Source: JAOUEA01 sp031364965 (GTDB lineage Bacteria > Actinomycetota > UBA4738 > HRBIN12). From it: a stretch of 12,542 nucleotides of DNA. A model generated the notes under the pieces. The model made no database searches. It saw nothing but the letters and a program-made list of their open reading frames with translations, and was not told the origin of the DNA. This document shows, piece by piece, positions 1 to 6,465 of the stretch. The stretch covers positions 1-12,542 of the forward strand of contig JANLXF010000056.1 in the NCBI GenBank assembly GCA_031364965.1. The letters run 5' to 3'. The position numbers and the translations under genes are program-made. The number at the start of each line of letters is the position of its first letter. Within the stretch, counting starts at the first letter, position 1.

Positions 1-417
1 GAGGACGATCTCGCCCTCTGACAACACGACACGCCCGACATCGTGCAGCACGACGCCGCGTCCGGGCGACGTCAGGTGGAACCAGAGGCCGACGCGCGTG
101 AATCTGCCGCTGGCATCGCCGGAGATCTGGTAGGCGTCGCGACCCGACAGGGATGTCCCGTTCTCGGTGTTAGTCACCACGAGGGTCTCCCGGATGCGGT
201 CTCGCTGCAGGACGAAGTTCCCTTGGGCGTCCGTGAAGATCGTTCCGTAGCCGGTTCCGGTCCATTCGAAGCGCGTCGGGAACGAGCAGAAGTCCGAGGT
301 GGTGAACGAGTTGACATAGCTGAGGGAGTGCCGTTCTGGCGCTGCAGCGTGACCGGGCCCCGCGGGCACACCCATCGAGATAGCGGCGGTCAGGATGGTG
401 CCGATGGCCCTGCGCAT
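1..417 (-). CDS. Secreted hypothetical protein (C-terminus beyond window)
   Basis: I translated this minus-strand frame by hand. It is open for 139 codons from an ATG at 417 to the window edge, so the 3' end is missing. It begins MRRAIGTILTAAISMG, followed by VPAGPGHAAAPERH: a short basic N-region, a hydrophobic core and an Ala-rich AxA-type cleavage site near residues 24-27, which is a Sec signal peptide. The mature part (S-D-F-C-S-F-P near residue 42, then alternating polar and hydrophobic stretches ending GVVLHDVGRVVLSEGEIVL) looks beta-rich. It resembles, from memory, a family of small exported actinobacterial proteins with a GxVxxDxGRxV motif and no assigned function. AGGAG lies 6 nt before the ATG and supports this start. 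No catalytic motif is visible. An opposite-strand frame through the same bases has no signal peptide and no recognisable domain. Confidence 0.75.
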   Translation of the reverse strand, partial: MRRAIGTILTAAISMGVPAGPGHAAAPERHSLSYVNSFTTSDFCSFPTRFEWTGTGYGTIFTDAQGNFVLQRDRIRETLVVTNTENGTSLSGRDAYQISGDASGRFTRVGLWFHLTSPGRGVVLHDVGRVVLSEGEIVL

Positions 418-441
418 CCGAGTCTCCTCTCGACGGGCGCC

Positions 442-471
442 AGTGTGTGCTCGACCAGTAGACCGGGTCAA
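442..471 (-). promoter_or_regulatory. Candidate promoter of the secreted-protein gene
   Basis: Read on the minus strand, TTGACC (471-466) is a 5/6 match to the -35 consensus. CACACT (447-442) lies 18 bp downstream as a weak -10. The ATG is at 417, leaving a leader of roughly 20 nt that contains the AGGAG site. The -35 is good and the -10 is poor, so this is tentative. The gap 418-531 holds nothing else I recognise. Confidence 0.35.
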
Positions 472-531
472 CAGCCCGCGATACACAGAGATCTACCGCA
501 CCCGGACGACGTTCGTGGCACCCGCCCGAAC

Positions 532-942
532 TTACGCGTGCCGCACGGTCCGTCCCGCGACGAGGCGAGGCTCATCGGCGGTCATCATGTGGCGTCCGGT
601 GGCCATCAGCCAGAGCACCACCATCGTCCCGATCAGGACGGCCAGCATCGTCTCGCTGGAGGCGACGATCGCCCAAACACCCGCGATCAGCGCGACGAGA
701 CCGAGCAGCGAGCCCACCGCCGTATAGGACGCGGGCGGTCGGTCCTGCGCCTGCGGGGAGTACGCGCTCGCCATCCGCTTGGCATCGCTCGTGCAGGCGA
801 GCCACCCCAGCGCGAACGCGGCCACCGCCACCGCCCGCGTCGAGGTCCCCTTCAACACGGTGCCGGTCTGCCACAAGCCGTACCCCACCGCGGCCACCGC
901 CACGGCTATCGTCGCCATCCCGTCTCTCCATGTGAGGTGCAT
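532..942 (-). CDS. Small four-helix integral membrane protein
   Basis: A 136-residue protein with four hydrophobic segments at about residues 9-27, 36-51, 73-94 and 97-115. A short loop (TSDAKRMASAYSPQAQDRPP) joins helices 2 and 3, and the C-terminal tail (residues 117-136) is polar and basic. The N-terminus MHLTWRDGMAT resembles a common family of small actinobacterial membrane proteins beginning M(R/H)LTW(R/K)D; this is from memory and their function is not known. An AGGAGG site 6 nt before the ATG fixes the start at 942 rather than at the internal Met9. It lies downstream of the FAD oxidase gene on the same strand, 134 bp away with GC-rich hairpins between, so co-transcription is uncertain. 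No transport or enzymatic motif is visible. Confidence 0.75.
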   Translation of the reverse strand: MHLTWRDGMATIAVAVAAVGYGLWQTGTVLKGTSTRAVAVAAFALGWLACTSDAKRMASAYSPQAQDRPPASYTAVGSLLGLVALIAGVWAIVASSETMLAVLIGTMVVLWLMATGRHMMTADEPRLVAGRTVRHA

Positions 943-962
943 GTCGGCCCTCCTACTCGCCC

Positions 963-1060
963 GGCTCCGGAGCGGTCACCCCTGCGGAGCCACCGCAAGC
1001 GTCGCACCCGGTCGCGCCCGCCGGTCCGGTCGTTCGGCCTGGGCTCGCGGGGACCCCGCG
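963..1060 (-). terminator. GC-rich hairpins after the FAD oxidase gene
   Basis: Two inverted repeats lie in the 134-bp gap downstream of the oxidase stop. CGCGGGG-A-CCCCGCG (1046-1060) begins 17 nt after the stop. GGCTCCG/CGGAGCC (963-969 with 985-991) has a 15-nt loop. Neither is followed by a T-run on the minus strand, so termination is only suggested by position. The second could equally be a leader structure of the membrane-protein gene. Confidence 0.3.
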
Positions 1061-1076
1061 CCCACGATCCGTGCGC

Positions 1077-2231
1077 TCAGCCGAGGATCCGGGCGTCCCG
1101 GTATCCCGCGGCCAGCGCCCCGCCGTGCTCGAACCGGAACGGGTCGAACGCGGCAAGCCCAGGGTCCACGTCAACGCCCGTGATCAGGTCGGCGATGTGG
1201 CCGGCGAGTGCCGGCGCGAGCTTGAACCCATGGCCACTCGTCCCGGCATCGACGAACACCCCCGCTGCGATCTCGCCGATCACGGGCTGCCAGTCGGGGC
1301 TCACGTCGTACAGGCTCGCCCATCCGCGCGTCGACCGGGCACCGGAAAGCCCGGGGACGCGGAACGCCGCCATCGACGCCAGGCGCGCCACCTCGTCGGG
1401 GGCGATCTGCTCGGCGTAGCGATCGGGGTCGACCTCGGGCTCGGGATGCACCGGGCCCATCAGGAACTGCTCGTCCCCTTCCGGACGGAAGTAGTAGCCC
1501 TGGATCAGGTCGCTGTGTGCCGGCACGGGGTCGGCCGAGGCCCATCGGAACGTACCCACGATGTGCCGCTCGACCGTCAGGGGAAGATCGACCCCGGCCT
1601 GCAGCGCGAGCGGCTTCGTCCAGGGGCCCGCCGCGATCAGGATCCGGCCGCAGTCCGTCTTCGTCCCGTCGGCCGTGACCAGGACGCCCCCGCCCCGCGC
1701 CGCCGGCTCCAGCGAGACCACGAGACTCCCCGACCGGATCTCGGCGCCCGCAGCCGCCGCCGCGCGCGCGAGGCCATCGGTGACGGCGTGCGGGTCGGCG
1801 TAGCCCGCCCCGTGCTCGAACGCCGCCACGCCGACGCCTTCGAGCTCGGATCCCGGAAGCTGCGCGGCGATCTCGTCGGGCTCCCAGAGGTCGGTCGTGA
1901 TCCCGAGCTCGTTCAGCCGGTCGACCGCGGCCCGCACCGCCTCGCGGTCCTCGGGCGGGTGCAGGTAGCGGAACCCCGTCCGGCGGAAGCCGGCGTCGAC
2001 CCCGGTGAGCTCCTCGAAACGCTCGAACATCGCGATGCTGTCGCGCGCCGCCCGCGCGAGGAACCCGTTCGTGTAGTACGCCCGGCACACCGCGCTCGAG
2101 CGTCCCGTGGGCCCCGAGGCCGGCGTGCCTCGCTCGAACAGCACCACCGAGTGCCCGCGCCGGGCCAGGTGATAGGCAGCGGCGACGCCATGGATGCCCC
2201 CGCCCACGATCCCCACGTCGAACGTCGCCAT
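1077..2231 (-). CDS. FAD-dependent oxidoreductase, DAO / sarcosine oxidase SoxB-like
   Basis: A 384-residue flavoprotein of the D-amino-acid-oxidase (DAO) superfamily, whose members oxidise C-N bonds of amino or N-methyl-amino acids with FAD. The N-terminal Rossmann motif is VGIVGGGIHG (residues 6-15), followed by ARRGHSVVLFER, the acidic end of the beta-alpha-beta fold. TGRSSAVCRAYYTN near residue 43 matches the flavin-contacting stretch of sarcosine oxidase-type proteins. The C-terminal GVFVDAGTSGHGFKLAPA is the second FAD signature, and length is normal for monomeric or SoxB-type enzymes. I chose the ATG at 2231 because GGGAGG lies 6 nt upstream; a GTG/ATG extension to about 2297 would add a non-conserved basic leader and run into the opposing promoter. 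No SoxA, SoxD or SoxG genes are adjacent, so it probably acts alone. The substrate is unknown; sarcosine, proline or another N-methyl amino acid are candidates. Confidence 0.85.
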   Translation of the reverse strand: MATFDVGIVGGGIHGVAAAYHLARRGHSVVLFERGTPASGPTGRSSAVCRAYYTNGFLARAARDSIAMFERFEELTGVDAGFRRTGFRYLHPPEDREAVRAAVDRLNELGITTDLWEPDEIAAQLPGSELEGVGVAAFEHGAGYADPHAVTDGLARAAAAAGAEIRSGSLVVSLEPAARGGGVLVTADGTKTDCGRILIAAGPWTKPLALQAGVDLPLTVERHIVGTFRWASADPVPAHSDLIQGYYFRPEGDEQFLMGPVHPEPEVDPDRYAEQIAPDEVARLASMAAFRVPGLSGARSTRGWASLYDVSPDWQPVIGEIAAGVFVDAGTSGHGFKLAPALAGHIADLITGVDVDPGLAAFDPFRFEHGGALAAGYRDARILG

Positions 2232-2255
2232 CTCGGACCTCCCGCCTCGTGGGGC

Positions 2256-2285
2256 ACGATACCGAACCCGCAGCTCGGCTACCCT
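2256..2285. promoter_or_regulatory. Back-to-back -10 boxes of a divergent promoter
   Basis: The 89-bp gap between the FAD oxidase and the PPOX flavoprotein carries one TAnnnT box in each direction: TATCGT on the minus strand (2261-2256) and TACCCT on the plus strand (2280-2285), with 18 bp between them. Each gives a leader of about 20-30 nt containing a good ribosome binding site (GGGAGG for the oxidase, AGGAGG at 2309-2314 for the flavoprotein). No clear -35 hexamers are seen. Each polymerase footprint would cover the other's core, so the two promoters are probably mutually exclusive. Confidence 0.5.
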
Positions 2286-2320
2286 GACCCCACCCACACT
2301 GCACGGCCAGGAGGCCCCGC

Positions 2321-2704
2321 ATGCTGACCGACGACCAGAAGGCCCTGTTCGAGGGGAAGAACTTCGGGCATCTCGCCACAGTCATGGCCGACGGGGCGCC
2401 ACAGGTCAGCCCGGTCTGGGTCGAAAGGGACGGCGACGACATCATCGTGAACAGCGCCGAGGGCCGGGTGAAGACCGAGAACATCCGTCGCGATCCCCGC
2501 GTCGCGATCTCGATCACCGCGGCCGACGACGGCTACACGATGGTCGCCGTCCGCGGCCGGGTGGTCGAGATGACCCACGAGGGCGCGGAGGAAGGGATCG
2601 ATCGGCTCTCTCGGAAGTACCTCGGGCACGATTTCGAGGGTCGCGAGCCCGGCATGGTGCGGGTCGTCGTCCGGATCCGGCCCGAGGTCGTCGCCACGAT
2701 GTGA
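2321..2704 (+). CDS. PPOX-class F420-dependent split-barrel flavoprotein
   Basis: A 127-residue protein of the pyridoxamine-phosphate-oxidase-like split beta-barrel fold, FDOR-B/Rv1155-like. In actinobacteria these commonly bind the deazaflavin F420 and reduce small molecules, while some relatives use FMN or heme. The recognisable stretches are FGHLATVMADGAPQVSPVWV (residues 15-34), the first strands of the barrel, and GRVKTENIRRDPRVAISI (residues 48-65), the family's GRxKxxNxxRDPRV cofactor-phosphate-binding segment. Length is typical. AGGAGG lies 6 nt before the ATG and a TACCCT -10 box about 35 nt upstream. It precedes fumC by 60 bp and could be co-transcribed with it. The cofactor cannot be settled from sequence alone; F420 is the likeliest by family. 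Confidence 0.85.
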   Translation: MLTDDQKALFEGKNFGHLATVMADGAPQVSPVWVERDGDDIIVNSAEGRVKTENIRRDPRVAISITAADDGYTMVAVRGRVVEMTHEGAEEGIDRLSRKYLGHDFEGREPGMVRVVVRIRPEVVATM

Positions 2705-2764
2705 CGGGCCGCGACGCCCTCGGTTTGGGACGATGGCGATGTCACCACTCCGGAGGTTCACGCG

Positions 2765-4156
2765 ATGACCCAGTTCCGCACCGAGACCGACAGCATCGGC
2801 GCCATCGAGGTCGACACCACCCGCTACTGGGGCGCACAGACCGAGCGCTCCCTCCATCACTTCGCGATCGGGGATCCCGCGGCCGACCGGATGCCGATGG
2901 AGGTGATCCGCGCCCAGGCCATCTTGAAGAAGGCCGCCGCGATGGCGAACCGCGAGTCGGGGCACCTCGACGCCGAGATCGCGGCGCTGATCGTCGATGC
3001 AGCCGACGAGGTGATCGACGGCAAGCTCGACGATCACTTCCCGCTCTACGTGTGGCAGACAGGCTCGGGCACCCAGACGAACATGAACGTGAACGAGGTC
3101 GTCTCGAACCGTGCGATCGAGATGGCGGGCGGCGAGCTCGGCTCGAAGTCGCCCGTGCATCCGAACGACCACGTGAACATGTCCCAGTCCTCGAACGACA
3201 CGTTCCCCACCGCGATGCACATCGCCGCGGCGATGGCGATCGTCCAGCGGCTGCTCCCGAGCGTGACCGATCTCCGCGACGCCCTCGCCGGCCGGGCGGT
3301 CGAGTTCGACGACATCGTCAAGATCGGCCGTACCCACCTGCAAGATGCCGTCCCGCTGACGCTCGGCCAGGAGTTCGGTGGGTACGCCGCCCAGCTCGAC
3401 GCCGACATCGGCCGACTGCAGGCGTCCCTCCCGGGGCTCTATGAGCTCGCGATCGGCGGCACCGCCGTGGGCACCGGGCTGAACGCCCCCCCTGGGTTCG
3501 CCGATGCGTGCGCAGCCAAGATCGCCGAGCTCACCGGGCTGCCGTTCGTGAGCGCGCCGAACAAGTTTGCGGCGCTCGCGGCCCACGACGCGATCGTCTT
3601 CGCGAGCGGCGCCGAGGCCACCCTCGCGGCGAGCCTGATGAAGATCGCAAACGACATCCGCTGGCTCGGCTCAGGCCCGCGCAGTGGTCTCGGCGAGCTG
3701 ATCCTGCCCGAGAACGAGCCCGGCTCGTCGATCATGCCCGGCAAGGTGAACCCCACCCAGTGCGAGGCGATGACGATGGTGGCCGTCCAGGTGATGGGGA
3801 ACGACACCGCGATCAAGATCGCCGGATCCCAGGGCAACTTCGAATTGAACGTCTTCAAACCCGTGATGATCCGCAACCTGATGCACTCCACCGCGATCCT
3901 CGCCGACGTCTGCCGCACCTTCCGGGAGTTCTGCGTCGAGGGGCTCCAGCCCGACCGCGCCCGCATCGAGCAGCTCGTGCAGAGCTCGCTGATGCTGGTG
4001 ACCGCCCTGTCGCCGAGGATCGGCTACGACAACGCCGCCGCGATCGCGAAGAAGGCGCATCACGAGGGCACCACCCTGAAGGAGGCGGCGCTCGCGCTCG
4101 GCCAGCTCACCGAGGCCGAGTACGACGAAGCCGTCCGGCCCGAGAAGATGGTCTGA
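2765..4156 (+). CDS. fumC: Fumarate hydratase, class II
   Basis: A cytosolic, iron-independent fumarase that interconverts fumarate and L-malate in the TCA cycle. The 463-residue length is standard. Conserved class II blocks are all present: GTQTNMNVNEV (102-112), SSNDTFPTA (142-150), GRTHLQDAVPLTLGQE (188-203) with the active-site His191, and the superfamily signature GSSIMPGKVNP (320-330) with the catalytic serine in the flexible SS loop (Ser321, equivalent to Ser318 of the E. coli enzyme by alignment from memory). HPNDHVN (132-138) is the B-site region. GGAGG lies 8 nt before the ATG. Aspartase is a close paralogue, but the GTQTNMNVNEV and HPNDHVN wording favours fumarase. Nothing is missing or truncated. 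Confidence 0.96.
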   Translation: MTQFRTETDSIGAIEVDTTRYWGAQTERSLHHFAIGDPAADRMPMEVIRAQAILKKAAAMANRESGHLDAEIAALIVDAADEVIDGKLDDHFPLYVWQTGSGTQTNMNVNEVVSNRAIEMAGGELGSKSPVHPNDHVNMSQSSNDTFPTAMHIAAAMAIVQRLLPSVTDLRDALAGRAVEFDDIVKIGRTHLQDAVPLTLGQEFGGYAAQLDADIGRLQASLPGLYELAIGGTAVGTGLNAPPGFADACAAKIAELTGLPFVSAPNKFAALAAHDAIVFASGAEATLAASLMKIANDIRWLGSGPRSGLGELILPENEPGSSIMPGKVNPTQCEAMTMVAVQVMGNDTAIKIAGSQGNFELNVFKPVMIRNLMHSTAILADVCRTFREFCVEGLQPDRARIEQLVQSSLMLVTALSPRIGYDNAAAIAKKAHHEGTTLKEAALALGQLTEAEYDEAVRPEKMV

Positions 4157-4219
4157 ACGCCGATCAGCCCTCGAACCAACCCGGCAGGATTCCGAAAGCC
4201 GCGAACGGCCGCGTGCGCG

Positions 4220-4240
4220 TACCCTTAGGAGAGAGAGGGG
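4220..4240 (+). promoter_or_regulatory. -10 box and ribosome binding site of the AraC-type gene
   Basis: TACCCT at 4220-4225 fits the actinobacterial TAnnnT -10 consensus. Transcription would begin near 4232, leaving a leader of only about 14 nt that contains the purine-rich GAGAGAGGGG, 5 nt from the ATG at 4246. The regulator therefore probably has its own promoter although it follows fumC by 89 bp. No clear -35 hexamer is visible. Confidence 0.45.
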
Positions 4241-4245
4241 ACCGC

Positions 4246-4680
4246 ATGACCCTGTCCGCCGAACACGACGTCCCGAGCCCCCACCTGCAACGACGCATCC
4301 GCGAGGTGCAGTCCTTCCTCGCGGCGAACCTCGATCGTGACGTGGATCTGCGCGCGATCGCGCAGGAGGCCTCGCTCAGTCCCTACTACTTCACGCGGCA
4401 GTTCACGGCGTTCGTGGGCGTCCCGCCCTACCGGTACCTGATCCGCCTGCGGATCGACCGCGCCACCGAGCTGTTGCGTGACACCGAGCTCACGATCACC
4501 CAGATCTGTCATCGGGTCGGCTTCAACAGCCTCTCGCACTTCACGACGACGTTCCGCCAGCACACGGGCGACAGCCCGTCGGGGTACCGCCGCCGTCTCG
4601 ACTGGGAGCAGGGCGTCAACCGCTTCGGCGTGCAGACCGACCCGCTCGTGCATCAGCCGAACAAGCGGATGCAGGTCTAG
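4246..4680 (+). CDS. AraC/XylS-type transcriptional regulator, DNA-binding domain only
   Basis: A 144-residue protein that is almost entirely an AraC-type double helix-turn-helix domain. The first HTH spans about residues 34-55 (LRAIAQEASLSPYYFTRQFTA), then FVGVPPYRYLIRLRIDRA (57-73), then the second HTH and family signature ITQICHRVGFNSLSHFTTTF (84-103) ending in QHTGDSPSGYR (105-115). A full AraC regulator has about 280-300 residues with a ligand-binding partner domain; none is present, and only a 30-residue polar tail follows. The ATG at 4246 is chosen from the ribosome binding site; a longer in-frame extension would run through fumC. Small proteins of this kind may act constitutively or through expression level, as in MarA/SoxS; that analogy is inference. 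Its targets are unknown. Its stop codon overlaps the sulfurtransferase stop. Confidence 0.88.
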   Translation: MTLSAEHDVPSPHLQRRIREVQSFLAANLDRDVDLRAIAQEASLSPYYFTRQFTAFVGVPPYRYLIRLRIDRATELLRDTELTITQICHRVGFNSLSHFTTTFRQHTGDSPSGYRRRLDWEQGVNRFGVQTDPLVHQPNKRMQV

Positions 4681-5540
4681 GAGCGAGCGCCGCCCGGTTC
4701 CTCGCCCGTGGCTACCGGGCGCGCTTCATGGACCCAGTCCGACCACGATCCCTCGTACAGCCGGCCTCCGGGCACACCGGCGAGCCGCATCGCGAACAGC
4801 TCGTGGCAGGCGGTGACGCCCGACCCGCAGTGCGCGATCGCGCCGCGTTCGGCGCCGAGCGATCGGAACCGCGCGCGCAACACGTCGGGGGTGAGGAACC
4901 GACTGGTCTCGTCGTCGAGGTTCCCGACCCACGGGGCACTGACGGCGCCGGGGATGTGCCCGGCGACCGGATCGAACGGCTCCACGTCGCCCCGGTAGCG
5001 CTCGGGCATGCGGGCGTCGAGCACCACGGCGTCGCCCGCCGCGACTGACCGCGCGACCTCACGTGCGTCCGACACGGCCTCCTCGGGCCACGGCCTCGGG
5101 GTGAAGGTCGCTCGCGCCCGCATGGCCGGCGGCCCGGACTCCAGGGGCGCGCCCCAGGCCGCGAGGCCTCCGTCGAGCAGCGCCACCGGGGCGCCCAGCA
5201 CCTCGAGCATCCACCAGAGCCGCGCCGCGACCGACCCCCGCGCGTCGTCGTACGCCACCACGGCCGTGCCGTCACCGATCCCGCTCCGTGCCATCGTAGC
5301 CGCGAACGTCGCGGGCGTGGGCAGCGGGTGGCGCCCGGGGCCATCGAACGCCGGTGCGGCCAGATCGCCGTCGACGTCCAGGAATACCGCGCCGGGGATG
5401 TGCCCCGCCTCGAAGAGGTCACGCGACGCCTCGGGCCCCCCGTGGGGGACCCAGCGGACATCGGCCACGACGAGGTCGGCGGCGCCACGATGCGCCCCGA
5501 GCCACTCGGCGTCGACCAGGGGGCCCGGCAGGTCCGTCAT
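4677..5540 (-). CDS. 3-mercaptopyruvate/thiosulfate sulfurtransferase, tandem rhodanese
   Basis: A 287-residue protein with two rhodanese modules. The N-terminal, non-catalytic one (about 8-135) contains FEAGHIPGAVFLDVDGDL and DDARGSVAARLWWML. The C-terminal catalytic one (about 155-275) contains VLDARMPERYRG, GHIPGAVSAPW and the active-site loop CGSGVTA at residues 238-244 with nucleophile Cys238. The CGSGVTA loop is that of mercaptopyruvate sulfurtransferases (SseA type), whereas thiosulfate rhodaneses carry CRxGx(R/T), so transfer of sulfur from 3-mercaptopyruvate to cyanide or thiol acceptors is the likely reaction. The ATG overlaps the stop of the exonuclease gene as ATGA, implying translational coupling. 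At its 3' end it shares CTAG with the opposing regulator gene. Length and motifs are intact, and no signal peptide is seen, so it is cytosolic. Confidence 0.92.
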   Translation of the reverse strand: MTDLPGPLVDAEWLGAHRGAADLVVADVRWVPHGGPEASRDLFEAGHIPGAVFLDVDGDLAAPAFDGPGRHPLPTPATFAATMARSGIGDGTAVVAYDDARGSVAARLWWMLEVLGAPVALLDGGLAAWGAPLESGPPAMRARATFTPRPWPEEAVSDAREVARSVAAGDAVVLDARMPERYRGDVEPFDPVAGHIPGAVSAPWVGNLDDETSRFLTPDVLRARFRSLGAERGAIAHCGSGVTACHELFAMRLAGVPGGRLYEGSWSDWVHEARPVATGEEPGGARS

Positions 5541-6325
5541 CGGTCGGCCAGGGTGAGGATCACCGGCGCGTGATCGCTCGGCTTGCCCTCCCCGCTCGTC
5601 GGCTTGCGCTCCTCACGGTCGACCTCGACCGAGACCAGCCGCTCGGCGATCGGCGCCGAGCCGAGCAGGAGGTCGATCCGGAGTCCCCACCCGCGATGGA
5701 ACGCGCCCATCCGATAGTCCCACCAGCTGAACGGCCCCGTGACGTCGCCGGCCGCCGCGCGCCCGAGGTCGGTGAGCCCGAGCGCCTCGAGCGCGGCGAT
5801 CCTTGCGCGTTCGGGCTCGCTCGCGAGGTTCTTGCCACGCCACAGATCCGGGTCGTGCACGTCGCGATCGTCGGGCGCCACGTTGAAGTCGCCCGCGAGC
5901 ACGAGCGGCTCCCCGGGCTCGAACGACTCGAGCGCCCACACCCGGAGCGCGTCGAACCAGGCAAGCTTCGTGGCGTACGCCGGGTGCTCCACCGACTTCC
6001 CGTTCACGGCGTACACGCTGGCCACGGCCAGACCGCCGGTCCGCGCCGCGAGCAGCCGGGCCTCGCCGGGCACGGGGTCGTCCGGCATCCCCCGCGCGAC
6101 CTCCTCGAGCGCGGCGCGGGACAGCACGGCGACGCCGTTGTACGCGCGTTGTCCGAAGCTCAGCGCTCCGTATCCGGCTGCCGCCACCTCCTCGAACGGG
6201 AAATCGTCGTCGAGGACCTTGGTCTCCTGCAGACACACCACGTCGGGCTCGTACCGGCCGAGCAGCGCGAGCAGCCTGGGCAGACGCTGCCGGATCGAGT
6301 TGACGTTCCAGGTGATGACCCTCAC
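5537..6325 (-). CDS. xthA: Exodeoxyribonuclease III (AP endonuclease family)
   Basis: A 262-residue Mg-dependent exonuclease-endonuclease-phosphatase protein of the ExoIII type, acting in base-excision repair on abasic sites and 3' blocked ends. Visible catalytic elements are WNVNSIRQRLPRLL (residues 6-19), LQETK with Glu34, VYAVNG with Tyr105, GDFNVAPDDRDVHD with Asp146 and Asn148, RIDLLL with Asp218, and SDHAPV with Asp251-His252. The start is a GTG at 6325, where the conserved motif begins (read as M-R-V-I-T-W). There is no ribosome binding site, but TATCCT lies 7 nt upstream, so the mRNA is probably leaderless. It is followed by the sulfurtransferase with a 4-nt overlap. XthA is favoured over ExoA because of the overall wording of the DVHDPDLWRGKNLASEPERAR region; the symbol is assigned on family resemblance. 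Confidence 0.92.
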   Translation of the reverse strand: MRVITWNVNSIRQRLPRLLALLGRYEPDVVCLQETKVLDDDFPFEEVAAAGYGALSFGQRAYNGVAVLSRAALEEVARGMPDDPVPGEARLLAARTGGLAVASVYAVNGKSVEHPAYATKLAWFDALRVWALESFEPGEPLVLAGDFNVAPDDRDVHDPDLWRGKNLASEPERARIAALEALGLTDLGRAAAGDVTGPFSWWDYRMGAFHRGWGLRIDLLLGSAPIAERLVSVEVDREERKPTSGEGKPSDHAPVILTLADR

Positions 6326-6332
6326 GCGCGCG

Positions 6333-6338
6333 AGGATA
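6333..6338 (-). promoter_or_regulatory. -10 box for leaderless exonuclease III transcript
   Basis: TATCCT on the minus strand ends 7 nt before the GTG start at 6325, with CGCGCGC between and no Shine-Dalgarno-like sequence. That spacing places the transcription start at or within a base of the start codon, the usual geometry of leaderless actinobacterial mRNAs. No convincing -35 hexamer is present. Confidence 0.5.
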
Positions 6339-6432
6339 CCGGCCGCCGGCGGTCGCCGATTTGCCCCGACCCGGGTGGCTAGGTTGAACCATCGGTCGGC
6401 ACACAGCCATGCGTTCACGCTCGTGAGAAGGC

Positions 6433-6448
6433 GCTCGCCGAGGCGAGC
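6433..6448. other. Short perfect inverted repeat between the oxidase and exonuclease genes
   Basis: GCTCGCC-GA-GGCGAGC forms a compact 7-bp inverted repeat 18 nt after the stop of the dimethylglycine oxidase-like gene. It sits where a terminator would be, but no T-run follows on either strand. It is the only structure I see in the 140-bp gap 6326-6465 apart from the exonuclease promoter. Confidence 0.3.
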
Positions 6449-6465
6449 TGAGGCGGGCCCAGTTC

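Noticed and set aside
43..1419. Long plus-strand open frame at the left edge
   Set aside because: Low-complexity Arg/Gly composition, no ribosome binding site; it overlaps a signal-peptide protein, a membrane protein and the FAD oxidase on the other strand.
2232..2297. Upstream start for the FAD oxidase adding 22 residues
   Set aside because: The extension crosses both -10 boxes, and a well-spaced GGGAGG precedes the ATG at 2231 where the Rossmann fold begins.
6355..6400. GGTTCAA stretch resembling a tRNA T-loop (minus strand near 6390)
   Set aside because: No matching T-stem, acceptor stem or anticodon arm could be built around it.
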